Below, one piece after another: positions 1 to 6,162 of a DNA stretch of 8,691 nt; position 1 is the first letter of the stretch; each line of letters starts with the position of its first letter. The translations under genes were made by a program, and so were the position numbers. Origin of the DNA: a bacterium (GTDB lineage: Bacteria; Cyanobacteriota; Vampirovibrionia; Obscuribacterales; Obscuribacteraceae); NCBI GenBank assembly GCA_030431355.1, contig JAUIJG010000217.1, positions 1 through 8,691 of the forward strand, given 5' to 3'. The notes under the pieces were generated by a model. The model searched no databases and had not been told where the DNA came from. It saw only the letters and a program-made list of their open reading frames with translations.

Positions 1-1185
1 GTCTCCAAAGATTCTAAATTGCGAGTCATGGAGGTGAGCGAGATCCCCAATGACTATTCGGACGAAGTATTACCCAGGATGATGACCGGGGTTGGTGCTT
101 CTGCTTATTTGAAAATAGCCGAAGGCTGTGACCACAGTTGCAGCTTTTGTATTATCCCGATGCTGAGGGGCAAGTTCCGTTCTCGTTCTATCGAATCTCT
201 GGTCAAAGAAGCAAGAGTGCTGGTCAAAGCCGGAGTTCGGGAACTTATTTTGGTATCCCAGGATTCCACCTACTATGGCCTCGATTTGTACGGCAGACTG
301 GCCCTACCTGAGTTGCTGGCCGCGCTCAATGAGATAGAAGGGTTGGAGTGGATTAGAGTCATGTACGCTTATCCGACCGAAGCAACCGAAGAGATTCTCA
401 CCTCCATAAATTCATTGTCTAAGGTAGTTAAGTACATAGACATTCCGCTTCAACACAGTCATCCTGAGGTTTTGAAAGCGATGGCCAGACCACTACATCC
501 AGAGCGGGTGGTAAAACGGATACGCGAACTGATACCGGATGTGAAGATACGGTCCACGTTTATTGTCGGCTTCCCCGGTGAAACGGAAGAGCATTTTGAA
601 CATCTTCTTCAATTCATTGAAGAGTCTCGATTCGACCGACTGGGTGTCTTTGGATACTCAAAACAGACTGAGGTTCCAAGCGGTAATATGCCCGGCCAGA
701 TTACCCAGAAAGAGAAGAAGAGAAGACGCAGTGAAGTGATGAAACTGCAGCATGGTATATCCACGGAGCTGAACGAAGCCATGGTCGGTAAAGAGATCGA
801 TGTTCTTGTTGAGAGTTACGACGATAGAAAAGGTGTCTACATCGGTCGCAGCCAGTGGGATGCTCCGGATATCGATAACCTTGTCTATCTCGAAGATCCT
901 GAAGATGCTTTTGTGGACATGGGTGAAATTGTCAGAGTTCGTATCGATGAAGCCAGACCGTATGATTTGATCGGAACGGCTGTGGGCAGTACATTCGATC
1001 GGGATTCTGATATGGTAGCGAACAAAGGTAAAAGAGGACCGGTTGATGTTATATCGGTTACAGAGTCTTCCTCGAAGAAAAGTTCGGACCAAAAAACAAG
1101 CAAAGACATCAGCAAAAATGCCAGTAAGAAAACCAGTCGGAAGCAGGGCAAGAAAGCTGTAAGCACCGCAGTGATTGCTGACTAG
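1..1185 (+). CDS. rimO: Ribosomal protein S12 methylthiotransferase RimO (5' truncated by window edge)
   Basis: Radical SAM enzyme that methylthiolates the conserved aspartate of ribosomal protein S12, using two iron-sulfur clusters. The frame is open through the left edge, so the N-terminal UPF0004 domain with its own cysteine cluster is mostly missing; a TTG at position 19 is not a credible true start. The radical SAM motif CDHSCSFC (CxxxCxxC) is encoded from position 127. It is followed by family signatures YAYPT, DIPLQHS, FIVGFPGETEE and GVFGYSKQTE. The TRAM-like C-terminal part contains GRSQWDAPDIDNLVYL, which fits RimO better than its paralogue MiaB. After the TRAM domain the protein continues for about 64 residues in a Lys/Ser/Thr-rich, low-complexity tail (positions about 990-1182) that typical RimO lacks. 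It is followed by a TPR gene after 63 bases. Identity is certain; the role of the tail is unknown. Confidence 0.95.
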   Translation, partial: VSKDSKLRVMEVSEIPNDYSDEVLPRMMTGVGASAYLKIAEGCDHSCSFCIIPMLRGKFRSRSIESLVKEARVLVKAGVRELILVSQDSTYYGLDLYGRLALPELLAALNEIEGLEWIRVMYAYPTEATEEILTSINSLSKVVKYIDIPLQHSHPEVLKAMARPLHPERVVKRIRELIPDVKIRSTFIVGFPGETEEHFEHLLQFIEESRFDRLGVFGYSKQTEVPSGNMPGQITQKEKKRRRSEVMKLQHGISTELNEAMVGKEIDVLVESYDDRKGVYIGRSQWDAPDIDNLVYLEDPEDAFVDMGEIVRVRIDEARPYDLIGTAVGSTFDRDSDMVANKGKRGPVDVISVTESSSKKSSDQKTSKDISKNASKKTSRKQGKKAVSTAVIAD

Positions 1186-1219
1186 AATCAGGTAGAATGG
1201 TTGCTCCGGCGCCTCCAAA

Positions 1220-1237
1220 ATCAAAACCGGTTCTGAT
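1220..1237. repeat. 18-bp near-perfect palindrome between rimO and the TPR gene
   Basis: The sequence ATCAAAACCGGTTCTGAT reads almost the same on both strands, with core AACCGGTT and one mismatched pair (1224/1233). It has no loop, so it suits a dimeric DNA-binding protein better than an RNA hairpin. It lies 11 bases upstream of the TPR start codon, in a 63-base gap with no convincing -35/-10 pair. It could be an operator or chance. Confidence 0.3.
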
Positions 1238-1248
1238 ATCTATTTTTT

Positions 1249-2499
1249 ATGGCAGATTCCCAAAAGTACATCTCCAAAAGGTCTATTAAGGCTGTTAAAA
1301 GTGGTCTGGGCTATTGGGGGACATTAGGATTCGTAGCATGGTTGCTTGCCGGAGCACTGATTTCGAGAATCTTCGTGATAGGCGATCTTACCTGCCAGGT
1401 TCTGGTGTTTCTCTTCGGATTCATCTGGGCTATCTTCGGACCGTTCTCTCTCTCATTGTTTCTAGTGGAGGCCGGGGGAAGGGCTCTGTACAACTGTGAT
1501 TACAAGTTGGCCAACTTAATTGCCAGGGCCGGTGTAGCTTCAGATAGGGCAATTTTGCCCCTGGTGAATGTGATAGGGATTTACGATACACCGCTGGCGG
1601 TGCTAAATTTGTTGAATCTTGCCAACTCCCAGATCATGCTATCCAAATTTAAAGAAGCCAGCTCCAATCTTGAAGCTGCCCTGGATAAGTCACAGGCTAC
1701 ATTTGGTTGGGAGAACCATCTTACACAGCTTGTTCTGGGCTTTCTCTCTAATTCCTATCTCTATCAATCGCGTTATATCGAGGCTGAATCCTATCTTAAA
1801 AAGTCAATCGCCGCTAAAAGCAAACAGCTTAAAGAACAAGATGATGAAGACCAGGAATTTGAAGTGCTCTACACCATCTCTTCTCTTGCCATGGATCAGT
1901 TTGGATATGCCCAGATTCTTGCCAAAAAGGGTCTGATTGATGAGGCTGAAGAGACATACAGAGAAGCGATAACGACTATTCTTGGTAATACCGAATATGA
2001 CACCGACATGCTTGCCAATCATATGAATGCTCTGGGCGAGATCCTTGTCGAAAAAGGAGAGTTGGAAGAAGCTGAGCCATTATTGTTAAGGGCTAAGGAG
2101 ATTCGCGTCGGGGTCTTCGGAAAGCAGCACTATGTGCTGAGCAGCTCTTATCTGGCCCTGGGATATCTGAATCTTAATAAGGGGTTGCTGGATATGGCGG
2201 AAGAGAATTTTACTAGAGGATTTGCTATTCGAGAAGCTGCCGGTTTAAGACCCCATGTGGACGGGGCAGAATTTTTGCGCGCCCTGGGAGAACTTGACCT
2301 GGCGCGGGGTCACCATGACCAGGCCAGGGGCTATTTTGATGAAGCTATCGATATATACGAGAAGACGGTGGGAGAAGACTATGTCGACCTTGTCAGAGTG
2401 CTTGCCCCTTATTGCAAACTACTGGAAGCTACAGGAGAGCTTGATAAAGCTTTTGCCTTGAAGCAGAGAGAAGAGAGGATCAGGGCAGATCTGGCTTAG
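1249..2499 (+). CDS. Membrane-anchored tetratricopeptide repeat protein
   Basis: A 416-residue protein of unknown specific function. Residues 1-20 are basic (K6, K10, R11, K14, K17) and are followed by two hydrophobic stretches, about 22-45 and 48-73, which read as a membrane hairpin with both ends in the cytoplasm by the positive-inside rule. From about residue 116 to the C-terminus there are about seven TPR-like helix pairs (near 116, 160, 212, 256, 298, 340 and 382). The clearest are DEAEETYREAI, EEAEPLLLRAKEI and DQARGYFDEAIDIYEKTVG, in the 42-residue periodicity of kinesin-light-chain-type TPRs. TPR arrays bind protein partners, so this is probably a membrane-tethered scaffold; the partner is not evident. 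The ATG start has no clear ribosome-binding site (preceded by TATTTTTT). It may be cotranscribed with rimO. The stop TAG directly abuts the stop of the convergent J-domain gene. Confidence 0.85.
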   Translation: MADSQKYISKRSIKAVKSGLGYWGTLGFVAWLLAGALISRIFVIGDLTCQVLVFLFGFIWAIFGPFSLSLFLVEAGGRALYNCDYKLANLIARAGVASDRAILPLVNVIGIYDTPLAVLNLLNLANSQIMLSKFKEASSNLEAALDKSQATFGWENHLTQLVLGFLSNSYLYQSRYIEAESYLKKSIAAKSKQLKEQDDEDQEFEVLYTISSLAMDQFGYAQILAKKGLIDEAEETYREAITTILGNTEYDTDMLANHMNALGEILVEKGELEEAEPLLLRAKEIRVGVFGKQHYVLSSSYLALGYLNLNKGLLDMAEENFTRGFAIREAAGLRPHVDGAEFLRALGELDLARGHHDQARGYFDEAIDIYEKTVGEDYVDLVRVLAPYCKLLEATGELDKAFALKQREERIRADLA

Positions 2500-3183
2500 T
2501 TAGATCTTGGTCAAATTGAGCGCTACTTTTGAATGTTCGATGGCAATTTTGAAGAGATTGTCAGCCATGGAGAGATGGTCATAGTCGAAGTTTAAAAGGA
2601 ATAGATTTAACTCGTCCAATCCATCGGATGCCTGGGCTATGGAATGCCTCATCCATTGCACCGCCGGCCCCAGAGAATCGGGGGCGGGATTTTCTGTGTA
2701 TTTATTGGAAGCCTTTAATAGGGTACCTTCCAGATTTTCAACATAATAAGAAAAGTCATCTATCAGGACATCGTCGTAGATATCCTGGGAGAGTTCAGAG
2801 AGTTTCTTGGTGTAGTCTTTTAATGCCCTTACCACTGATCTTCTCACCGGATTGAAGATCTTCTTCAAGTATTTCTCCCGCTCTGCATCAGAGTCCAGCC
2901 GGGTGGAGCGGCCACGTCCCATGGAGGTAATGGTGCGTCCTCGCGCTCCGATCTTGAAGTCGTAGTCCAACCTTTTGTCTTTATCCATCAATGTTTCATA
3001 GGCTTCATTGATGGTCTGCATTCTTTTATGGGAAAGGTTTCTCTCTTGTTTGGATTGCTGTTTGTATTGAATATCGGGATGGCATTCTTTGACCAGCTTT
3101 CGATAGGCGACCTTGATCTCCCTGGCCGAGACAGTCGGTTCCAGTCCGAGGATTTCGTATAAAGTTGGCTTTCTCTCTTGCAT
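2500..3183 (-). CDS. J-domain (DnaJ-like) protein with cyanobacterial-type C-terminal region
   Basis: A 227-residue co-chaperone candidate. Residues 7-76 form a J domain (LYEILGLEPTVSAREIKVAYRKL, then HPD at 35-37 and INEAYETLMDKDKRLDYD), the module that stimulates DnaK ATPase. There is no Gly/Phe linker, zinc finger or DnaJ C-terminal substrate domain, so this is a class C J-protein, not DnaJ. A basic linker (80-96) leads into a helical region (about 100-227) with the patterns NPVRRSVVRALKDYTKKLS, YDDVLIDDFSYYVENLEGTL and NFDYDHLSMADNLFKIA. I recognise this region from memory as resembling J-domain proteins widespread in Cyanobacteriota; a profile search would settle it. The ATG start gives the J domain a normal N-terminus; no good Shine-Dalgarno precedes it. 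It is divergent from nrdR and convergent with the TPR gene, with no spacer. DnaK-client specificity is unknown. Confidence 0.9.
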   Translation of the reverse strand: MQERKPTLYEILGLEPTVSAREIKVAYRKLVKECHPDIQYKQQSKQERNLSHKRMQTINEAYETLMDKDKRLDYDFKIGARGRTITSMGRGRSTRLDSDAEREKYLKKIFNPVRRSVVRALKDYTKKLSELSQDIYDDVLIDDFSYYVENLEGTLLKASNKYTENPAPDSLGPAVQWMRHSIAQASDGLDELNLFLLNFDYDHLSMADNLFKIAIEHSKVALNLTKI

Positions 3184-3212
3184 TTACTTACAGCTAGGAT
3201 CCAGAAGAAGAG

Positions 3213-3243
3213 ATTTTAATTTAGGAGCGAATCTACTTCACAA
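3213..3243 (-). promoter_or_regulatory. Possible promoter of the first J-domain gene
   Basis: On the minus strand TAAAAT (3218 to 3213, one mismatch to TATAAT) lies 19 bases from TTGTGA (3243 to 3238, four of six matches to TTGACA). Transcription would begin near 3206 and give a leader of about 20-25 bases. The spacing is long and the region is AT-rich, so this may be chance. Confidence 0.25.
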
Positions 3244-3281
3244 TAGTATTTTGCCATCTTGTTCTCGCTTTTTGAACTTTA

Positions 3282-3303
3282 CGCAGCGAGATTATCTGCT
3301 GCG
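3282..3303. repeat. Strong inverted repeat in the J-protein/nrdR divergent region (candidate operator)
   Basis: The outer arms CGCAGC (3282-3287) and GCTGCG (3298-3303) are exact reverse complements. The inner arms AGAT (3289-3292) and ATCT (3294-3297) extend them to 10 base pairs, interrupted only by one unpaired G (3288) and centred on T3293. The right arm overlaps where the nrdR -35 element would lie, so a bound dimer could block nrdR transcription. It is not next to any gene end and has no following T tract, which argues against a terminator. It does not match the NrdR-box consensus as I remember it. Confidence 0.5.
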
Positions 3304-3327
3304 GTCTTGGTTCCGGCGTTCTATAAT
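3299..3327 (+). promoter_or_regulatory. nrdR promoter with perfect TATAAT, predicting a leaderless mRNA
   Basis: TATAAT at 3322-3327 matches the sigma-70 -10 consensus in full. The base expected to be the transcription start, about seven bases further on, falls at or beside the A of the nrdR ATG (3335). The corresponding -35 position at a 17-base spacer (3299-3304, CTGCGG) is poor and there is no TGn extension, so activation or an unusual promoter class is possible. The start codon is fixed by the family's invariant MxCPxC N-terminus, so moving the start cannot create a longer leader. Confidence 0.6.
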
Positions 3328-3334
3328 CTAAGGT

Positions 3335-3805
3335 ATGTTCTGCCCATATTGCGAGAAGAAAGACAGTCGCGTTCTAGAGTCCCGGGTCACCGGCGAAAGA
3401 GCGATCCGTCGAAGGCGTGAATGCGAGTCTTGCGGAAAACGTTTTACCACCTATGAGAGGGTGGAGGTTATGCAGATCCTTGTGGTCAAGCGCTCCGGCG
3501 GTAGAGAGCCATATCTCAGAGATAAGCTCAGAGCCGGAATTTCGAGAGCTTGCGCCAAGACGCTTGTCTCTGCAGAAGAGATTGACGACCTTGTCGATTC
3601 TGTGGAAAACGAGATGGCTACCCTGGGGAAAAGAGAGATTCCTGCAGCCACCATGGGTGAGCTTGCCCTGAAACGTCTTAGCAAGCTGGACGAAGTAGCC
3701 TATGTAAGATTCGCTTCGGTTTACCGACAGTTCCAATCTATAGAAGATTTTGTCAGCGAGCTGGGTAACTTAAAAGACAAACAGACTGTTCATCCCTCTT
3801 CCTGA
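3335..3805 (+). CDS. nrdR: Transcriptional repressor NrdR of ribonucleotide reductase genes
   Basis: Zinc-ribbon/ATP-cone repressor that senses ATP and dATP and binds NrdR boxes at ribonucleotide reductase promoters. The zinc ribbon is complete: C3, C6, C30 and C33 in MFCPYC and CESC, followed by the family signature GKRFTTYERVE. The ATP-cone spans about residues 47-137 (LVVKRSGGREPYLRDKLRAGI through YVRFASVYRQF). At 156 residues it has the usual family length, and the start is fixed by the MxCPxC motif. No Shine-Dalgarno is usable; AAGG lies one base from the ATG, and the promoter suggests leaderless translation. No nrd structural gene is in the window, so its targets lie elsewhere. It is followed by a candidate terminator and a 171-base gap before rplS, so it is probably monocistronic. 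Confidence 0.96.
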   Translation: MFCPYCEKKDSRVLESRVTGERAIRRRRECESCGKRFTTYERVEVMQILVVKRSGGREPYLRDKLRAGISRACAKTLVSAEEIDDLVDSVENEMATLGKREIPAATMGELALKRLSKLDEVAYVRFASVYRQFQSIEDFVSELGNLKDKQTVHPSS

Positions 3806-3837
3806 ACAGCACGGGAGCTTCTTTTCTTGTTTTTTTG
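3786..3837 (+). terminator. Candidate terminator after nrdR
   Basis: A perfect 7-base-pair stem, CTGTTCA (3786-3792) with TGAACAG (3803-3809) around a 10-base loop, spans the nrdR stop codon. A pyrimidine tract with TTTT and a run of seven T follows (3819-3837). The roughly 10-base gap between stem and T-run is longer than in a textbook intrinsic terminator. An alternative weaker stem, CTTCC (3798-3802) with GGGAG (3813-3817), would sit nearer the T tract. Confidence 0.45.
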
Positions 3838-3901
3838 CTCATTTCTGAGTCTGGTTTAATGTCGGTATATGAACCTTTTTGAATTGCTGAAAGCGAAGGA
3901 A

Positions 3902-3932
3902 TTGTATAGTTTCCAGGTTTACGTGATAGAAT
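3902..3932 (+). promoter_or_regulatory. Possible extended -10 promoter for rplS
   Basis: TGATAGAAT (3924-3932) fits the extended -10 form TGnTATAAT with one mismatch, with a weak -35 TTGTAT at 3902-3907 (19-base spacer). Transcription would start near 3939, giving a leader of about 38 bases. A competing -10, TATAGT (3905-3910), lies just upstream. The 171-base gap behind a likely terminator makes some promoter here probable. Confidence 0.4.
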
Positions 3933-3976
3933 TTTGGACCGCTTTGCATAAGAGATCAGTTCACTGGTAAGAGAAA

Positions 3977-4405
3977 ATGAACCAGACAATTAGAGATATC
4001 GAAAGTACCTACCTCAAAGAAGACATGCCTGAGCTAAACGTTGGCGACACGGTCAAAGTCTTTGTCAAAATCAAAGAGGGAGGTAAAGAGCGCACCCAGG
4101 GCTACGAGGGTGTCATCATCAAGAGACGTGGTTCCGGCATCGGCGCCACAGTTACCGTTAGAAGAGTATTTCAGGGAATTGGAATTGAGAGAGTATTTCC
4201 CCTCAACTCCCCCCGTATAGAGAAGATCAAAGTTCAAAGACGTGGATCTGTCAGACGCTCCAAGCTCTACTATCTCCGTAAGAGAACCGGTAAGGCTACA
4301 AGAATCAAAGAGAAAGTGGTTGCCAGAAAAGGCAAAGAGACTGCTTCTGGTTCTAAAGCCAAAGCTCCTGTCAAGAAAGAAGCTAGCAAGGAAGTCAAAT
4401 CCTGA
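3977..4405 (+). CDS. rplS: 50S ribosomal protein L19 with C-terminal basic extension
   Basis: L19 lies at the 30S-50S interface of the ribosome. The core, residues 1-113, carries the family landmarks [49 protein letters not shown] and [20 protein letters not shown]. Bacterial L19 normally ends close to this point at about 115 residues. Here a further 29 residues follow, rich in Lys, Ala, Ser and Glu ([19 protein letters not shown]), and probably disordered. The ATG start is preceded by GGTAAGAG, a weak Shine-Dalgarno. It is the first gene of a likely operon with rbgA (46-base gap) and rnhB. Confidence 0.97.
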   Translation: MNQTIRDIESTYLKEDMPELNVGDTVKVFVKIKEGGKERTQGYEGVIIKRRGSGIGATVTVRRVFQGIGIERVFPLNSPRIEKIKVQRRGSVRRSKLYYLRKRTGKATRIKEKVVARKGKETASGSKAKAPVKKEASKEVKS

Positions 4406-4426
4406 TCTTTTGATCGGTTGATTTGA
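4395..4426 (+). repeat. AT-rich imperfect hairpin at the rplS stop codon
   Basis: TCAAATC (4395-4401) pairs with GATTTGA (4420-4426). Inside it GATC (4404-4407) pairs with GATC (4412-4415) around a TTTT loop, with an asymmetric internal loop between the stems. The rplS stop TGA (4403-4405) lies within it. No T tract follows, so read-through into rbgA is expected; it could be a processing or mRNA-stability element, or chance in AT-rich sequence. Confidence 0.3.
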
Positions 4427-4451
4427 TTTGCCTGATTAGATAGTTCTGGCC

Positions 4452-5411
4452 ATGGCTGGTTCGCGCTCCTACGGTAAGAGGACAGAGAAGCAAGCCGGAA
4501 AGTCCGGCTCGTCCGGGTCTGCCTCCTCGTCTGGAAGAGGAAACTCTTCCGGATCTTCCAGGATGTCAAAGGGCGCTGGGCGAAAAAGCAAGGGTAAAGG
4601 GCAAGAGCCTCGCACTCCTTATCAACATATCCAGAAACTGGTCAAATGGGTTGATCTGATAGTGGAAGTTCTGGACGGTCGACTTCCTGATTCCACCAGG
4701 CATCCCAACGCCGAGTCTATCTTTGGTCATAAGCCGAGATTGTTTATCCTGACCAAAGAAGACCTTGCCGATACTGATTCGGTGCGGATCATGACTGAAC
4801 GGTTGGAGAAAGAGACTGGAAGAGATTCGGTATTGGTCTCGCTCAAGCGCGCATCGGGTAGAGAGAAAATCATCAATCTTGCCATAGATGCCACTAAAGA
4901 CCAGCAAGACGCCCTGGCGCGAAAGGGTATTCTTCCCAGACCGATGAGAATCTGTGTGGTTGGTCTGCCCAATGTAGGTAAATCATCTTTAATAAACTGG
5001 TTGATCGGTCGCAAGAAAGCTAAAACAGGAAACAAACCAGGCATAACCCAGGGGACACAATGGGTGAGGGTGCACCCCAAACTTGAACTTCTCGATACCC
5101 CCGGTATATTGCCGCCCACCGGATTTGATCATCAGACCAGTGTCAAGCTTGCCGCTCTCAATCTTTTGCCTCAGTCAAATTACGAGATTGAGTCCGTGGC
5201 TGAAGAGGTTCTTGAACTGATGAAGATCAAATATCCTGATCTTTTAAGTCGCTATTTAGAAGAGCTGGATGAAGCGCCGGATGGATTTGACCTTATCGCC
5301 AGACGGAAAAATCTTCTCGGAGCCGGCGCAACCCCTGATCGATTGAGGGCATGCACCCTTTTTCTCTCCGATCTGCGAGATGGCAAAGTTGGCAGAATTA
5401 CTCTGGACTGA
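4452..5411 (+). CDS. rbgA: Ribosome biogenesis GTPase RbgA (YlqF) with Ser/Gly-rich N-terminal extension
   Basis: Circularly permuted GTPase that promotes late 50S subunit assembly. The motif order G4-G5-G1-G2-G3 is visible: G4 TKED at 101-104, a G5-like segment near 130-136, G1 GLPNVGKS at 171-178, G2 around T199 in GITQGTQW, and G3 DTPG at 215-218. The C-terminal region (about 243-319) matches RbgA, ending in RLRACTLFLSDLRDGKVGRITL. Two oddities: G4 has Thr where the usual NKxD has Asn, and residues 1-50 are a Ser/Gly/Lys-rich low-complexity extension before the family start near YQHIQKLVKWVDLIVEVLDGR. A later ATG (codon 38, position 4563) is a possible alternative start; neither start has a good Shine-Dalgarno. 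At 319 residues it is somewhat longer than typical because of the extension. It lies in an rplS-rbgA-rnhB order known from other bacteria. Confidence 0.94.
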   Translation: MAGSRSYGKRTEKQAGKSGSSGSASSSGRGNSSGSSRMSKGAGRKSKGKGQEPRTPYQHIQKLVKWVDLIVEVLDGRLPDSTRHPNAESIFGHKPRLFILTKEDLADTDSVRIMTERLEKETGRDSVLVSLKRASGREKIINLAIDATKDQQDALARKGILPRPMRICVVGLPNVGKSSLINWLIGRKKAKTGNKPGITQGTQWVRVHPKLELLDTPGILPPTGFDHQTSVKLAALNLLPQSNYEIESVAEEVLELMKIKYPDLLSRYLEELDEAPDGFDLIARRKNLLGAGATPDRLRACTLFLSDLRDGKVGRITLD

Positions 5412-5417
5412 CGAAGA

Positions 5418-6140
5418 GTGGCAAAAATCAAAAGAATTGAACAGTTGCTTGCCTTCGACAGGTGCACCATAAACAGTGGCAAGGTCGCTGCCGGTGATGG
5501 GCCAGTCTTGGCTAATCAGCTGAAATTATTTGAGCAAAAAATCAAGGCTGTGGTGGGAGTCGACGAAGTTGGTCGTGGTTGTCTTGCCGGTCCGGTGGTT
5601 GCTGCCGCGGTGATGTTCAAAGTTGATGAACTTGAACCACGGTTTATAGAAGACATCTCCGAGCTGGATGATTCGAAGAAACTCACTCTGGAGCAAAGAG
5701 AGCGACTATCCGTGCTCATTGGTGACGGCGCCTATTCGGCCATTGCCGAGTGCTCAAGTGTCGAGATAGATGAATTGAATATTCTGCGTGCCAGTCTATT
5801 GGCTATGAAAAGAGCTGTGCAGAAGTTACTTCGAAAAACTCCTTACAACTTGTCCGAGGTGATTCTTCTGGTCGACGGCAACAAGCGTATTGATTACCGT
5901 GGTGCCAATCAGATTACGGTGATAAAGGGTGACAGTAACTCCGCTTCAATTGCTGCTGCCTCAGTAGTTGCCAAAGTATATAGAGACCGACTGATGAAAA
6001 CACTGGCTGAGCAGCATCCCCATTATCACTGGCATTCTAATAAAGGCTATCCAAGCAAAGCCCATAAAGAAGCGATTGCTCTTTATGGCTTGACCGAATG
6101 GCATCGCCAGACTTTTCGCTGGCAAAAGACGGAGAGCTGA
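5418..6140 (+). CDS. rnhB: Ribonuclease HII
   Basis: Endonuclease that removes ribonucleotides and RNA primers from RNA-DNA hybrids. The catalytic acidic residues are all present: D49 and E50 in VGVDEVGRG, D153 in LLVDGNK and D172 in IKGDS. Other family blocks are DSKKLT (85-90), SIAAASVVAKVYRD (177-190) and NKGYPSKAHKEAI through LTEWHRQTF. The 240-residue length is slightly above the usual bacterial 200-ish because about 43 residues precede the catalytic core; the RIEQLLAFDR part of these resembles N-terminal leaders seen in other bacterial RNase HII. The start is GTG six bases after the rbgA stop, with GAAGA immediately before it; TTG at 5508 is an alternative. The tight spacing indicates cotranscription and probably translational coupling with rbgA. 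Confidence 0.95.
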   Translation: MAKIKRIEQLLAFDRCTINSGKVAAGDGPVLANQLKLFEQKIKAVVGVDEVGRGCLAGPVVAAAVMFKVDELEPRFIEDISELDDSKKLTLEQRERLSVLIGDGAYSAIAECSSVEIDELNILRASLLAMKRAVQKLLRKTPYNLSEVILLVDGNKRIDYRGANQITVIKGDSNSASIAAASVVAKVYRDRLMKTLAEQHPHYHWHSNKGYPSKAHKEAIALYGLTEWHRQTFRWQKTES

Positions 6141-6141
6141 C

Positions 6142-6162
6142 AGAATCCAGGTTTCTGGATCT
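6142..6162. terminator. Hairpin between convergent rnhB and J-domain genes (possible bidirectional terminator)
   Basis: ATCCAG (6145-6150) and CTGGAT (6155-6160) form a perfect 6-base-pair stem with a GTTT loop; AG/CT outside adds two pairs across one bulged A. It occupies exactly the 20-base gap between the rnhB stop and the stop of the minus-strand gene. Neither direction has a T tract, so it is not a canonical intrinsic terminator; it may protect 3' ends. Confidence 0.35.

Noticed and set aside
658..1224. Long 188-residue minus-strand frame opposite the rimO 3' region
   Set aside because: It lies almost wholly opposite certain rimO coding sequence, shows no family motif, and its composition (Arg/Phe/Thr-rich) is that of an antisense shadow.
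3374..3736. Minus-strand frame within nrdR
   Set aside because: Entirely opposite a certain nrdR gene and without conserved features.
4270..4569. Minus-strand 99-residue frame across the rplS-rbgA junction
   Set aside because: It is opposite the Lys-rich L19 tail and the Ser-rich RbgA head, which produce Ser/Leu/Arg-rich antisense translation; no motif.
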